Assembly (NCBI GenBank): GCA_029298735.1
Contig: JANSLP010000403.1
Location: 1 to 26,813, forward strand
Source: Ophiostoma sp. CBS 140.51
Taxonomy: Eukaryota > Ascomycota > Sordariomycetes > Ophiostomatales > Ophiostomataceae
Direction of reading: 5' to 3'
Length of the DNA stretch: 26,813 nt
The translations under genes were made by a program, and so were the position numbers. The notes under the pieces are model-generated. The model did not search any database and was not told the origin of the DNA. It saw nothing but the letters and a program-made list of their open reading frames with translations. Positions 1 to 8,845 of this stretch are shown piece by piece. How positions within the stretch are numbered: position 1 is the first letter of the stretch; every line of letters begins with the position of its first letter.

Positions 1-3
1 TTT

Positions 4-58
4 GTGGTCATTAGGGTGGTGTGGTCATTAGGGTGGTGAGCACCACCTTAGGTGGTGC
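4..58. repeat. 17-bp tandem duplication followed by a short perfect hairpin
   Basis: The 17-mer GTGGTCATTAGGGTGGT occurs twice back to back (4-20 and 21-37). Just after it, GCACCACC (40-47), a TTA loop (48-50) and GGTGGTGC (51-58) form a perfect 8-bp stem. The TTAGGG inside each 17-mer is only a single telomere-like hexamer and is not a telomere array. The block lies about 235 bp beyond the metacaspase stop codon, so it could be 3'-flank structure of that gene or part of a feature cut by the window edge. Function unknown. Confidence 0.75.
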
Positions 59-292
59 GAGTCCAACGAGATCCAAATAAGTGGGGCGTGGCACGAGTAG
101 GAATGAATAAACACAAAAGGCAGCCAGATATATATAAGAAAGGTCTCCCTGCAAAAAAGGTAGCAAATAAAGTCGATAAGCTCACAGCCAGAAGTGAAAG
201 GCGAAGAAAGAAAGAAAGGTGGCCGTGTCCCAAAAAGCACGCTTGAGGTCCCCACTGAAAAGAAAATCCCCTGCCCCTCATACAAACCTCAT

Positions 293-2274
293 TTACATGA
301 CAAATAGTAGGTTTGTATCTTCTCATTGGTTAGCATAAGTCGTTCATGATAAAACTATTTAGCAAGCCAGCCAGGAGAAGCAAAAACAGAAAACACAAAT
401 AAAAAAGACGTGCTTGCGAAAAAGAGGCCTTACCGAGAGGGTGCGAACTCGACAGCTGCGGCTTCTGAGTGTAACGAGTGGATAGCTCGTCACGGATGCT
501 GTTCAACAGCTGGACGTAGCTTTGCTGGGGGTTCTTCTTGAGGGAGGAGATGAATGCCCATGACATGGCTCCGGTGGCTTGTGATGCGATCGTTGCGTCG
601 GCACTGGAATAGAGAAGAAAAATGTTAGCAAACCGTACATCTCGAACAAACGCAACCCGCCGCCCCCGGACCAAGGTCATGGCTTTGAACGAGAGCCATA
701 CCTTGTCCTGAGGCGTCTGGAAGAAACAAAAAGAATAAACTAAAATACAAAAACACCCCAGGGGAATATGAGGGCCCAGCCCAGGTAACAATAACAAAAA
801 AGAGCCCCTGGACCAGCCAAAACAAACAGGAACAGTCTGGGAATCAAAATCAAAAGCAAGTATTCCCAAAATAGGAGGGTACGTACGAAGTCTGGTCGTC
901 CTTGCTGCCAGAAAGCATTATGACGTCGGCCGGCGACGTCTTGGTAGCAAGCGTACGAGCATGAGCCTCATCACCGCCCGTAGCCTTTTTGAAGAAGCCC
1001 ATGATGTTGTGGGCAACACCGCCAAGATCGCCCTGGCTGTAGGACGAGATGACGTTGAGCAGGCCCTGGCCTGCCTCCTTGGCCAAGTTGGGCTCCTTCA
1101 GGATGCCCTGGGTAGAATAAATGTACGGCAGGTCAAGAGCCGTTCCCGAGTGGCAAGAGTCGAAGATGGCGGTCAGGCGAACACCAGCCGTTAGTGGCCG
1201 GACCATGATGCGGTGCATTTCGTCGTCAGTAATGTGGCTATGGGTTCGGAAGTCGACTGGGTAGATGACCTCGTCGTAGCCATCGTCTTCGTCGCCGTCG
1301 AGGTCTCGTGTCTGGCCACCGTGGCCGGAGTAGTGGAAGAAGAGCGAGTCGTTTGGCCGGGCGTCCTTGACCAGCCAGTGCATGGCACGGAGGATGTTCT
1401 CTTTAGTCGGCTGGCTCATGGGGTTCTGCTGGTCGTCTGTGAGGATTACCATGTCCTCGCGCTTGTAGCCGAAGTGCTCCACCAAATAGGAAGACATGTT
1501 GCGGACGTCATTGATGCAGCCCCGGAGCTGTCCTCGCTGGCCAAAGTAGTTGATGCCGATCAAGAGGGCCTTCCTCCGGCCAGTGCATTGTGAATATTGA
1601 AAGTTGTAGCCGTTGGGAGCGCCGTTGCCGAATTGCTGTGGTGTCTGGGGCGGCTTGTGCATGTTTGGGTCGACAAAGGCATTGTTTGCTGGACAAGTTA
1701 GATACCGCGATACATAAAGCGACAGCCTGTTTGGTTTGAAGGATTAATATACGTCATCACTTACATTGACGGGGACCGCCAAACTGTTGTTGGCCGCCGT
1801 TAAAGGGTGCACCGCTATAGTTCTGTTGTGGTGGTGGCTGCAAACTGGTATTAGTCCTTCGAATCCTGTGCGATAACCTATGCGATAAATGCGAGTTGGA
1901 AGATGCTGGGCAGAAATGTGACGCTGCGTACCTGGTTGTAACCATACGGCTGGGGAGGCGGCTGATGGTACCCATAAGCCGGGCCGCCAGGGCCTGGTGG
2001 GATATATCCATTGAACTGCTGGGGAGGACTGCCAAGACGGAATTAGCATGTGGTTGCTCAAAGTACCGGGAAGACGCAAGCGAAACATGGAGAACAAAGC
2101 ACAAAGGCGGAATCCGGCAGGTCGAACAGGTACAAAGTACGTGCGCAGAAAGCGGAAAGCAGCAAGCACAGTGCCAAAAGGGGGGAATACTCACGGGTAG
2201 TAGCCCTGGGGAGGGAATGCGCCTGGCGGCGGCGCGCCGTAGGGTCCGTAGTTTTGTCCCGGGTATCCAGACAT
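293..2274 (-). CDS. MCA1: Metacaspase (type I, caspase-like Cys protease)
   Basis: This is a type I metacaspase, a Ca2+-dependent Arg/Lys-specific cysteine protease of the cytosol linked in fungi to protein quality control and stress-induced death. Exons on the minus strand are 2274-2195, 2028-1932, 1837-1765, 1688-887, 603-434 and 318-293, giving 415 aa. All junctions have GT/AG ends and keep phase. The first ~90 residues are a Pro/Gln/Gly/Tyr-rich prodomain, typical of type I. The p20 fold starts near GRRKALLIGINYFG. The catalytic dyad is His206 in HYSGHGGQ and Cys262 in DSCHSGTALDLPY, and an acidic DGDEDDGYDE loop follows the His. The C-terminal exon is tiny and restores the family ending, with DTNLLFVM following SSSHPL. 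The start codon has an A at -3 (aacATGT). The fifth-exon junction (DDQT-SADAT) uses an unusually long 283-nt intron. Fungi often carry two paralogs (casA/casB), and I cannot say which this is. Confidence 0.95.
604..886 (-). other. Long intron (283 nt) in the metacaspase gene
   Basis: The donor GTACGT is at 886-881 and the acceptor CCAG at 607-604 on the minus strand. Removing it joins TC to T and rebuilds DDQTSADATIAS, which fits the metacaspase family. It is much longer than the other introns in the window. Inside it a second acceptor-like TTCTTCCAG is followed by 15 nt (716-702) and a GTATGG donor-like site. This could be a cryptic in-frame micro-exon or a decoy. Confidence 0.8.
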
Positions 2275-4250
2275 GTTTGTTGTGTCTGTCGTGTTTCACT
2301 GACTCTCGTCGGGTCGAAAGAAAGCCGGGTTGGTGGAATATGCGCGCAGTAAAGCGGCACGATTCGAATGCCTTGGTTCTGCTGGTTGGGCAAAGATATG
2401 CAAAGGCGGTAATCAGAGAGTCGTCGTGGTTCGTCGGGAGGCCCCGAGGGTCTCTGTCAAAGGAGTGAAAAGTGGCGGGTCGTCGGGCGGTTCGACGTCG
2501 AGAAAGAGTCGATGCTGTAGACGGAGAGGTTGAGCGCTTTATATTGAGAGCAGCAAAAAAAGCTCAGCTACTCGGAAAGAAGGACTGTCGCGTGGAAGGC
2601 TTAGCGCTGAAAGTTAGCACGCGTGAGTCGCGAAGATAGAAAGAGAACAGATGAATGTGGCATAAAAAAAGGCGGTAGGATTTTTTCAGAATTGAAGGGC
2701 CGTAGTGGATGAAGGAATATTGGAGCCCTTTTAGGCAAAGGCGGGAGGGAAACTAAGGGTCCAGACTTTGAGCGTAGACTCCGGGGGGATATGAAGCTCG
2801 CAGTCGTCGGTGCGTGGTGCGTGCAGATGGGGGCTGGGGCTGAAGTAGGAAGAAAGGGACGGGGAAAGATATCGATGCCACTAGCCAATAAAGGGACGAG
2901 ATGGGCAAGGTAAAGGGCATCAAGGGAAATAAATGGAAACAAGGCAAAACAGAAGCTGGAGAGTCAACAGGTTCAACAGAGGCAAGTTTGTGTCTTCCGA
3001 GTACGAGGAGAGGATGGCAATAGAATGCGCCGTCGTCTGATGGGACTGTGGACACCAAAAGAGGAGAGGGATGCGAACAATAGCCAGGCCGGAGAAGGGA
3101 TAGGATAGGTATGGCTTAAGCGAGAGGGAGATTGGAAGAAGTAGGATAGCTCGAAAGACGGCTGTCGAGGTGAAAAGACAGAGAGACGAGCACCTCGAAC
3201 CAGGCTTTCAACTTCAAGGTTTCAAGGTAGCGGCGGAAGTAATGGGGGTCACGGGAAGGAAGAGCTGTGGGGGAAGGGTAGCTCTGGGTGTGGTGAATGA
3301 AGCTCTGGCAAGTAGAGCTACGACCAGCAAACACTCACAGCTAGAAATGTTGAAGGCCGAGAGAACGGAAGATGTCCGGAAAGAGTTCCGAGAGAGATCG
3401 GGGTCGAGAGAACGCGAGGAGAAATGATGGGGTATCAAGACTTTGGGTTGCCGGCGAAATAAAAGACAAAAAGGCGGGTAAGACGGGAGCAGTCGGTCAG
3501 GCGAGAGGCGGGGATGTGGCCGTGGGCGGTCGAGATGCTGGCAGAGGCGGCGAGGATGTGCGCGTGTGCGAGAATGAGTGGAAGAGAGATGCCCAATGGA
3601 CGTGAGCAGAGTGAGAAGAGGAGGAAAAGAGGCAAAGAAGAGACGAAGTAGAGGTTGGGGGAGGAGGCGCGAGAGGGGTAGCTTTAATTGGCTGCCGGAG
3701 GAAGGTCAGACAAGATCAGACAAGAGACGGACGCCAAAAGGAAAGGCACGAAGGCGGGTGCGCAAAGGCGAGGAAAGGGCAGCAGCACTGACAGATGCTT
3801 TGGTGATGCAAAATAAGCAGGGAAAAAATGAAGGCGGCAGGAGCAATCAAGAGCAATGCAAGACACAGTGAGGCTCCTGGCTAGCGAAATAGCGGAAGGG
3901 GCAGGAAAAAGAAAGAAAACCGGCGCGGAAAGGGCGTTCAAGAGAGAGACAAGGGACAAGTGAAGGAAAGAGAGCCACGGAAGTCCACTAGCGAGTTCCT
4001 CGGAGGCGGCACCAGGCCAACGCAATTGGGCAGGCAGTGGCAAAATGAAGGTGATGATTTGCCGTAATAGCGGGTTGCGGTTTCCCTGTGTCGACACTCC
4101 ACAAGGATGCTGGCGCGTGAGTCCTTTTGTAGAGTCGTTCCTTCTCCGTTCTCTTAGGGTTCTCTCGACTCTTTCTCTTTATGGCTTTTGCCTCTCTCAA
4201 CTCTTTCCTTCTTGGGACGGGAGGGTTCCAGTGTGAGGAAACCGAATGGG
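2275..4250. other. Gene-less interval, strongly purine-rich on the plus strand
   Basis: No open frame here looks like a real protein. From about 2600 to 4000 the plus strand is dominated by G and A (many gagag, aagg and ggag runs), so the minus strand is CT-rich. Minus-strand frames (for example 3684-4097) translate to monotonous Leu/Ser/Pro/Phe, as expected from CT-rich DNA. At about 4080-4230 the bias flips and the plus strand becomes CT-rich. CT-rich sense strands are common in fungal 5' leaders, so the left part may be promoter or leader of the minus-strand metacaspase. The length is greater than that alone would need. Confidence 0.6.
2537..2543 (-). promoter_or_regulatory. Candidate TATA element upstream of the metacaspase gene
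   Basis: TATAAAG reads on the minus strand about 265 bp upstream of the metacaspase ATG. If used, it would give a 5' leader of roughly 200-240 nt, plausible for a filamentous fungus. There is no supporting transcription evidence, and TATA-like words occur by chance. Confidence 0.25.
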
Positions 4251-7200
4251 GCCGGCGCCAGCATTGTTTTTCGCCCTTCTGCCGCTTCTCCCTAGCAGGC
4301 TCTCGGCGTCAGCACACGAGCCTTTGTCTTGACAAAGGTTAGGGTGGGCAAGGCCAGCTGGACGGGAGGGGCTTTGCTCCACGCTTGCTCCGTAGTCAGG
4401 CTTTCTTGAACGGGAAAGAACGACAGTGTCGACAGGGGGCGCTAAAACAGATCTCACAGATGGAGCAGGAGCATCAGTATCTAGCGCAATAGTGCATGTG
4501 CTTGTAGCGTGTGAGCAGCTTGTGAGCAGTGCACAGAGCAGGTTTCCTTGGTCCGGGCCCTGTCTAGTGTCTCCGTATTCCATATTCTCGACGATATTGG
4601 AAACTACACGTATTATTGTATGCATGCTGGGTTTTCTGGGTTAGATGCTTGTATGTCGAAGAAGTGGGTGCAGATGAACAACCCGATCACTCCTTCCCAG
4701 CGTACGAACTGACGCTGTATTACCGCATTGCGACGTATTACTGTGATGGAGAGTAACAGAAGTCGCGATGGGTTATTTTCGTGCTTGGCTCCATGGCACC
4801 TTCCTCCGCCATGCCGTACAATGTTGATCCCTTTACTCGCTTGCCCACCTGCCATCATTCCAGGTCCAATTGTTTTCCTTGTATTCCTTGTCTTCTCGCC
4901 CCCCTTTTAACTTTTTGGTTGTCCCCTTGTCCCTTTGCCGCCGAGGCTGAACAACATGGATGAAAAATCTTTTGCGCTCCAACGTCGCAATATTGCTACG
5001 GCTGATCAACAACAAGCTCCGGCCATAGCTCACAGCATCAAGAGGCAGCAAAAACCAGCAAAAACCAGCAAAAAGAGACGAAAAGGCAGAAAAACTGGCT
5101 CGTGCAATTTCCCATCGAAGCAGATCGCGTCTTGCCGGGGCAGCCAGGCGAGCGTGCCAAAATTACTTTTGTGACGAAACAGACGAAAAAGTGGCATAGC
5201 TTCGTAAGTAATCAACGCATCCCGACAGGTCGGCGAGTGGGGGTGGTGGTCCTCTGAACTGTGGACTCACGGCTAATACCCCAGACAGCAGACGGCAGGG
5301 CATCATAATATCACAGCGGCATAAGCATAAGAGAGAGCAATGAGAAGACAACCAGGCCAACAGTGACGGCCAGCCGTGTGGCAGGACGAAAGACCGTCCA
5401 AAAGCTTGCTGCACGTATGTGTACAGCCTCACGCTGGCGCTCTATGCACGCTGAACAGGGCAGGCTGTGTTGCTTGGAGTGGAAACGGATACGTCCGACC
5501 CTCGGCTGTCCCACGTGCACAAGTCAATCAAGTCAAGGGAGCGGCCGCACCCATGCGTGCACTGGAACGACAACGCACACACAACACACAAAAGGGATAT
5601 TAGCCTGACCGTTTTCGCGACCAATGTGCTGGCAGAACAGTCCATGCCTCAGTAGCAAAAATCACATCGCAATTTGGCCTCGCACGGTTACGGCAAGGCC
5701 CTGGCCGCACCAAACTTTTGTTTTGATTGCCCTCCGGACATTTCGAAAAGTTGTACGACACAGGCATTCAGGCATTCACACCTCAATGCTCCGTACAGTG
5801 TCGACAGGTGTTGGACAGATTTGTGGCTGGGCTGGAGCCTCTCGAACGCTTTCGGTTTGATGCCGGGGAAGGCGAGCAGCTGAGAATCCCTGTCCATCGG
5901 GCCTTTGTCCAATCATTCGCTGTGCAACCACGGGCCCGCACATGGGGCTAGTCCGTATTGGTGGTTGGTGCTGTCAAGACCACGCGGCAGCGTCCACACT
6001 GGCGTGGCCACACCGTGTGAATTTACCTTTTGGGGGCCTCTCAGAGTCTGTCTCATATTTCTGAGTTTTTCGCTTTTACGACCTTCCACAGGAGACATAC
6101 AGGTTGGTGGATTGCACGGAATTCCAACGAACAATTCCGAGCAGACCGTCAACAAATGTGCCAAAGACATGCCATCTAGAGGCTGTCGGGCTGCCAAATC
6201 ATCAGGGTGTCATTGCGATGTTGTATTAAAGACGACAATGATGAGTGCATTGCTCAGCTGCCACGCGACATACGACATTCCCATTTTTGTGCAAACGCTG
6301 GCGCACCCGGCAGGACGTTCCGGGCTCTGTCAAACAGCGACGTATTACACGGCAAAAACGATGTATTCGATCTCGCTTTATTCAGGCCTTGATGGAATAT
6401 TGTGCACAAAATACGAAAGAATTACATGTTCCATGAACCAGAACAAGAATTACAACAGACGCACAATCGCAGTCACATCAAACTGCCTATCGGGGCCAGA
6501 CCGACCCAACTCATCACACCAAAATCATATCAAAGGTACGGGAGTACAGAGTAAGATACATTTCAGCAACATCAAATGACCAACAAATTTAAGGTACACA
6601 ATCCAGCGACAAGAGCCTTGCAAATGCACAGACGTGGCATCATCCCGTGAACCAGTCCACCGGGATCCTCCCTCCGTCTCTTTCGGCAGGTCCCATGGCT
6701 TTAGTTTCTCCCTCGTCCCCGTTCCCCCCTGCTCCGCCTGCTGGTCTGTTCCTGTGATGTCAAGCTCGCGGGCCTCACGTCGCCCATCTTTCTGACAGCA
6801 GTGCAGTTTTCTGGGTGGGCGGCGGTCAGCCTTGTCCTCTCTCTCTATCTCTTTGATCAGACACGACGCAGGGTGCCGGCAGGATTACGCATATTGCAGG
6901 ACAATGCAGAGTTGCAGTTCCTCATTCAACACCATCTGGCGCTGTTCCTTGCCGCAGCCTTGGTGTCCTCTTGCAGGAGTTAAGGCGTCCCCTAGCCCTG
7001 TACCTGAAAGGAGCACGGTGTCACTCTAGATGGCACCAACAGAAGTGTAAATAGTGCCTATCGGCGCTAGGAGGCCAGACACTGTTCCTGGCCACTGATG
7101 TGTCTAAGCCTCTTTTTCTGGGGAATGCCAGCGGTTTTTTTCAGCTCTCTTTGCACACCAGAATGCCTGCTCACCATTCACTGCTACCACATGAATTTGG

Positions 7201-7300
7201 AGGGCAGAACATTGGTGAAGAAACACACTCATCGCGCACTACAGACGCACTCGATCTTGGCGGTTTTATTTTTACACAATATGCTGTCAAACCCGTGCCG
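4251..7300. other. Gene-less interval
   Basis: No recognizable protein, tRNA or rRNA. The longest plus-strand frame (5905-6579) opens with TTG, and its first ATG comes only near 6170. Its translation shows no domain, repeat pattern or hydrophobic organization that I recognize. Short direct repeats occur, including CAGCAAAAAC at 5046-5075 and ggcattca at about 5763. A lineage-specific gene, a long non-coding RNA or decayed sequence cannot be excluded by reading alone. Confidence 0.55.
5046..5075. repeat. 10-bp tandem repeat, three copies
   Basis: CAGCAAAAAC is repeated at 5046-5055 and 5056-5065, then CAGCAAAAAG at 5066-5075 (one mismatch). It lies in non-coding DNA and is a simple microsatellite-like tract with no evident function. 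Confidence 0.85.
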
Positions 7301-7302
7301 GT

Positions 7303-7635
7303 CTACTGTCTCCGCCACGATCCAAAATGTGCCTCCCCTCCCCGATCTTGTGGAACAAGTCCAGGAACAGAAACAAGAACGGGCGCCAAGGATAAAGTAG
7401 TTTTTTTTTTTTTTTGATACGTCATGCTGCTCATCGAGAGGCCGCTCGATATTCTATCGAGGTCCACTATACGCCGTAGAGTATTGAAACGATCAAACAG
7501 TCTACGGAGTATGGGTAAGGTGGCTGGCAGATATGCCTCGATGGCCCATTTTATCATGTCGACGTGCAGCAAATCACCCTTTTCTTTCAGCTTGCCTGGT
7601 TGGGCAAATTTACCGTACACCGGGACAGCAGGCAA
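7303..7635 (-). other. Weak candidate coding remnant next to a poly-A/T tract
   Basis: A minus-strand open frame has a protein-like central section (for example IKWAIEAYLPATLPILRRLF followed by DRFNTLRRIVDLDRISS), with amphipathic Leu/Arg/Ile spacing. It opens at a TTG; the first ATG is about 24 codons in, at MIKWAIE. The frame then runs through an A15 tract (plus-strand T15 at 7401-7415) as Lys codons, which is unlikely in a functional protein end. I do not recognize a family. It could be an exon of an uncharacterized gene, a pseudogene piece or chance. The opposite strand is also open here (7424-7651), which lowers confidence. Confidence 0.2.
7401..7415. repeat. T15 homopolymer
   Basis: Fifteen consecutive T on the plus strand, in non-coding DNA. 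Read on the minus strand it is an A15 directly following the weak candidate frame, so a poly(A)-derived origin is one possibility. Slippage-generated poly-T is the simpler one. Confidence 0.9.
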
Positions 7636-7639
7636 GGGC

Positions 7640-8845
7640 CTAGACGGTTAGAATCGTTCTTCCACATTTTCCGCTGCGTGTGCTTCTTCCGCGCCGGCAG
7701 GTCATCTTAATTGTGTCTCGGTCATCGTCTGATGTCATGCAGGAGTCATTGGGGCTATCTGGAGCCATTGGAGCAGGACATGGGTTACCAGCAATGAGCA
7801 TCACAAACAAGGGACGACGGGGGGGCACAGGGGTTCAGACTCAAGCCTAGCCGGGGCTTGCGAGAAGGGATACAAAGATATGTCCCGAATCGGAGTAGCC
7901 GGTCTGGTCGATGCACGAGAGGCGAGATATAGCGCCCTGTACGACGTTGAAGTAACGTGCTGCCAAACTTGCACAAAGGAGCACACTGTCTAATCGAAAT
8001 AATCGAGCCCTGCACCTTGTAGAGTCAGGGGAAAGAAGCCATACCCTGTGTAGGGCTGAGGATGGCCAGGGATGGGCTGAAATATGAAAACAGCCATATC
8101 CATTTTGGGGAGGTACTTTTGCGAATATTTAGATTTGCCTCTTTTAATTGTAGTCGAAGACAGACATGAGATGCTTCGTACGGGCGAGACAAGCCTGTTG
8201 GATAGATATTCCCTGTTTGCATTGTTCTTGCTCAGAATTGAATCCGATGTATAATTTGCCTGTATATTTCAAGGGTATTTTTTTATGGGTATTTCGACCT
8301 TTATTTTGTAATATATTTATTTCTTTTGAGAATCTGTAGCATGTGTTTGTAATGATTATTTATTTCTTCAAAACAAATATAAATAAATAAATATAAATGT
8401 GAATTAGAGAACAATCAAAACAACCGTCATATTTTGTTTGTTCACGCTTGGTATTTCGTTATCCCACCCGTAAAACATTAAACACATCACGATTTAGATA
8501 GTTCATAGTTTGTTTGGATATGCAACAATAGCTTCGTTATGAGGGAGATATGCTGATGAAACCCAAAACCATAGAAGACCCAGAAAAGAGAATAGAAAGC
8601 AAACTCAAAACAAGCTCCCTATGCCAATCCAGGAAAACAGACTTTGAAAGAAGAGGGAATATGCGAGATGCGAAAAAACCAGAAAAAGAGCCCAAAAAAC
8701 AAAACAAAAACCAATGATCAAACTAGAACCTGAACAGAACAAAAACCCTTTCAAAACTCCCTAAAGACGCTCCAAACCCATACATCATAAACCACCGAGA
8801 ATGCGAACCGTTCATACTTTTTTTTTATCTTTATCATCATCCACC
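7640..8845. other. Gene-less interval; AT-rich 3' flank of the spindle-pole gene
   Basis: No credible gene. From about 8230 to 8420 the sequence is much more AT-rich than its surroundings, with TATTTATT and AAATAAATAAAT runs. About 8560-8845 is A-rich on the plus strand and directly follows the stop codon of the minus-strand PcpA gene, so it probably holds that gene's 3' UTR and polyadenylation signals. TAAATATAAAT at 8388-8398 matches, on the minus strand, the yeast ARS core consensus WTTTAYRTTTW. That core is not known to define origins in filamentous fungi. Confidence 0.55.

Noticed and set aside
11..33. TTAGGG hexamers suggesting a telomere
   Set aside because: Only one hexamer per 17-bp unit, not tandem TTAGGG, and housekeeping genes follow directly.
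2022..2299. A single long minus-strand frame through the metacaspase prodomain (1757-2299)
   Set aside because: It runs through introns with clear GT/AG and branch sites and out of phase with exon 1; the spliced exons give a continuous Pro/Gln/Tyr-rich prodomain instead.
3684..4097. A 137-codon minus-strand frame that looks like a hydrophobic membrane protein
   Set aside because: Its Leu/Ser/Pro/Phe richness follows directly from CT-rich DNA, and neighbouring frames in the same tract look the same.
5905..6579. A 224-codon plus-strand open frame in the gene-less interval
   Set aside because: It opens with TTG and has no ATG for about 88 codons; composition is Cys/Ser/Thr-scattered without any recognizable domain. 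Kept only as part of the interval description.
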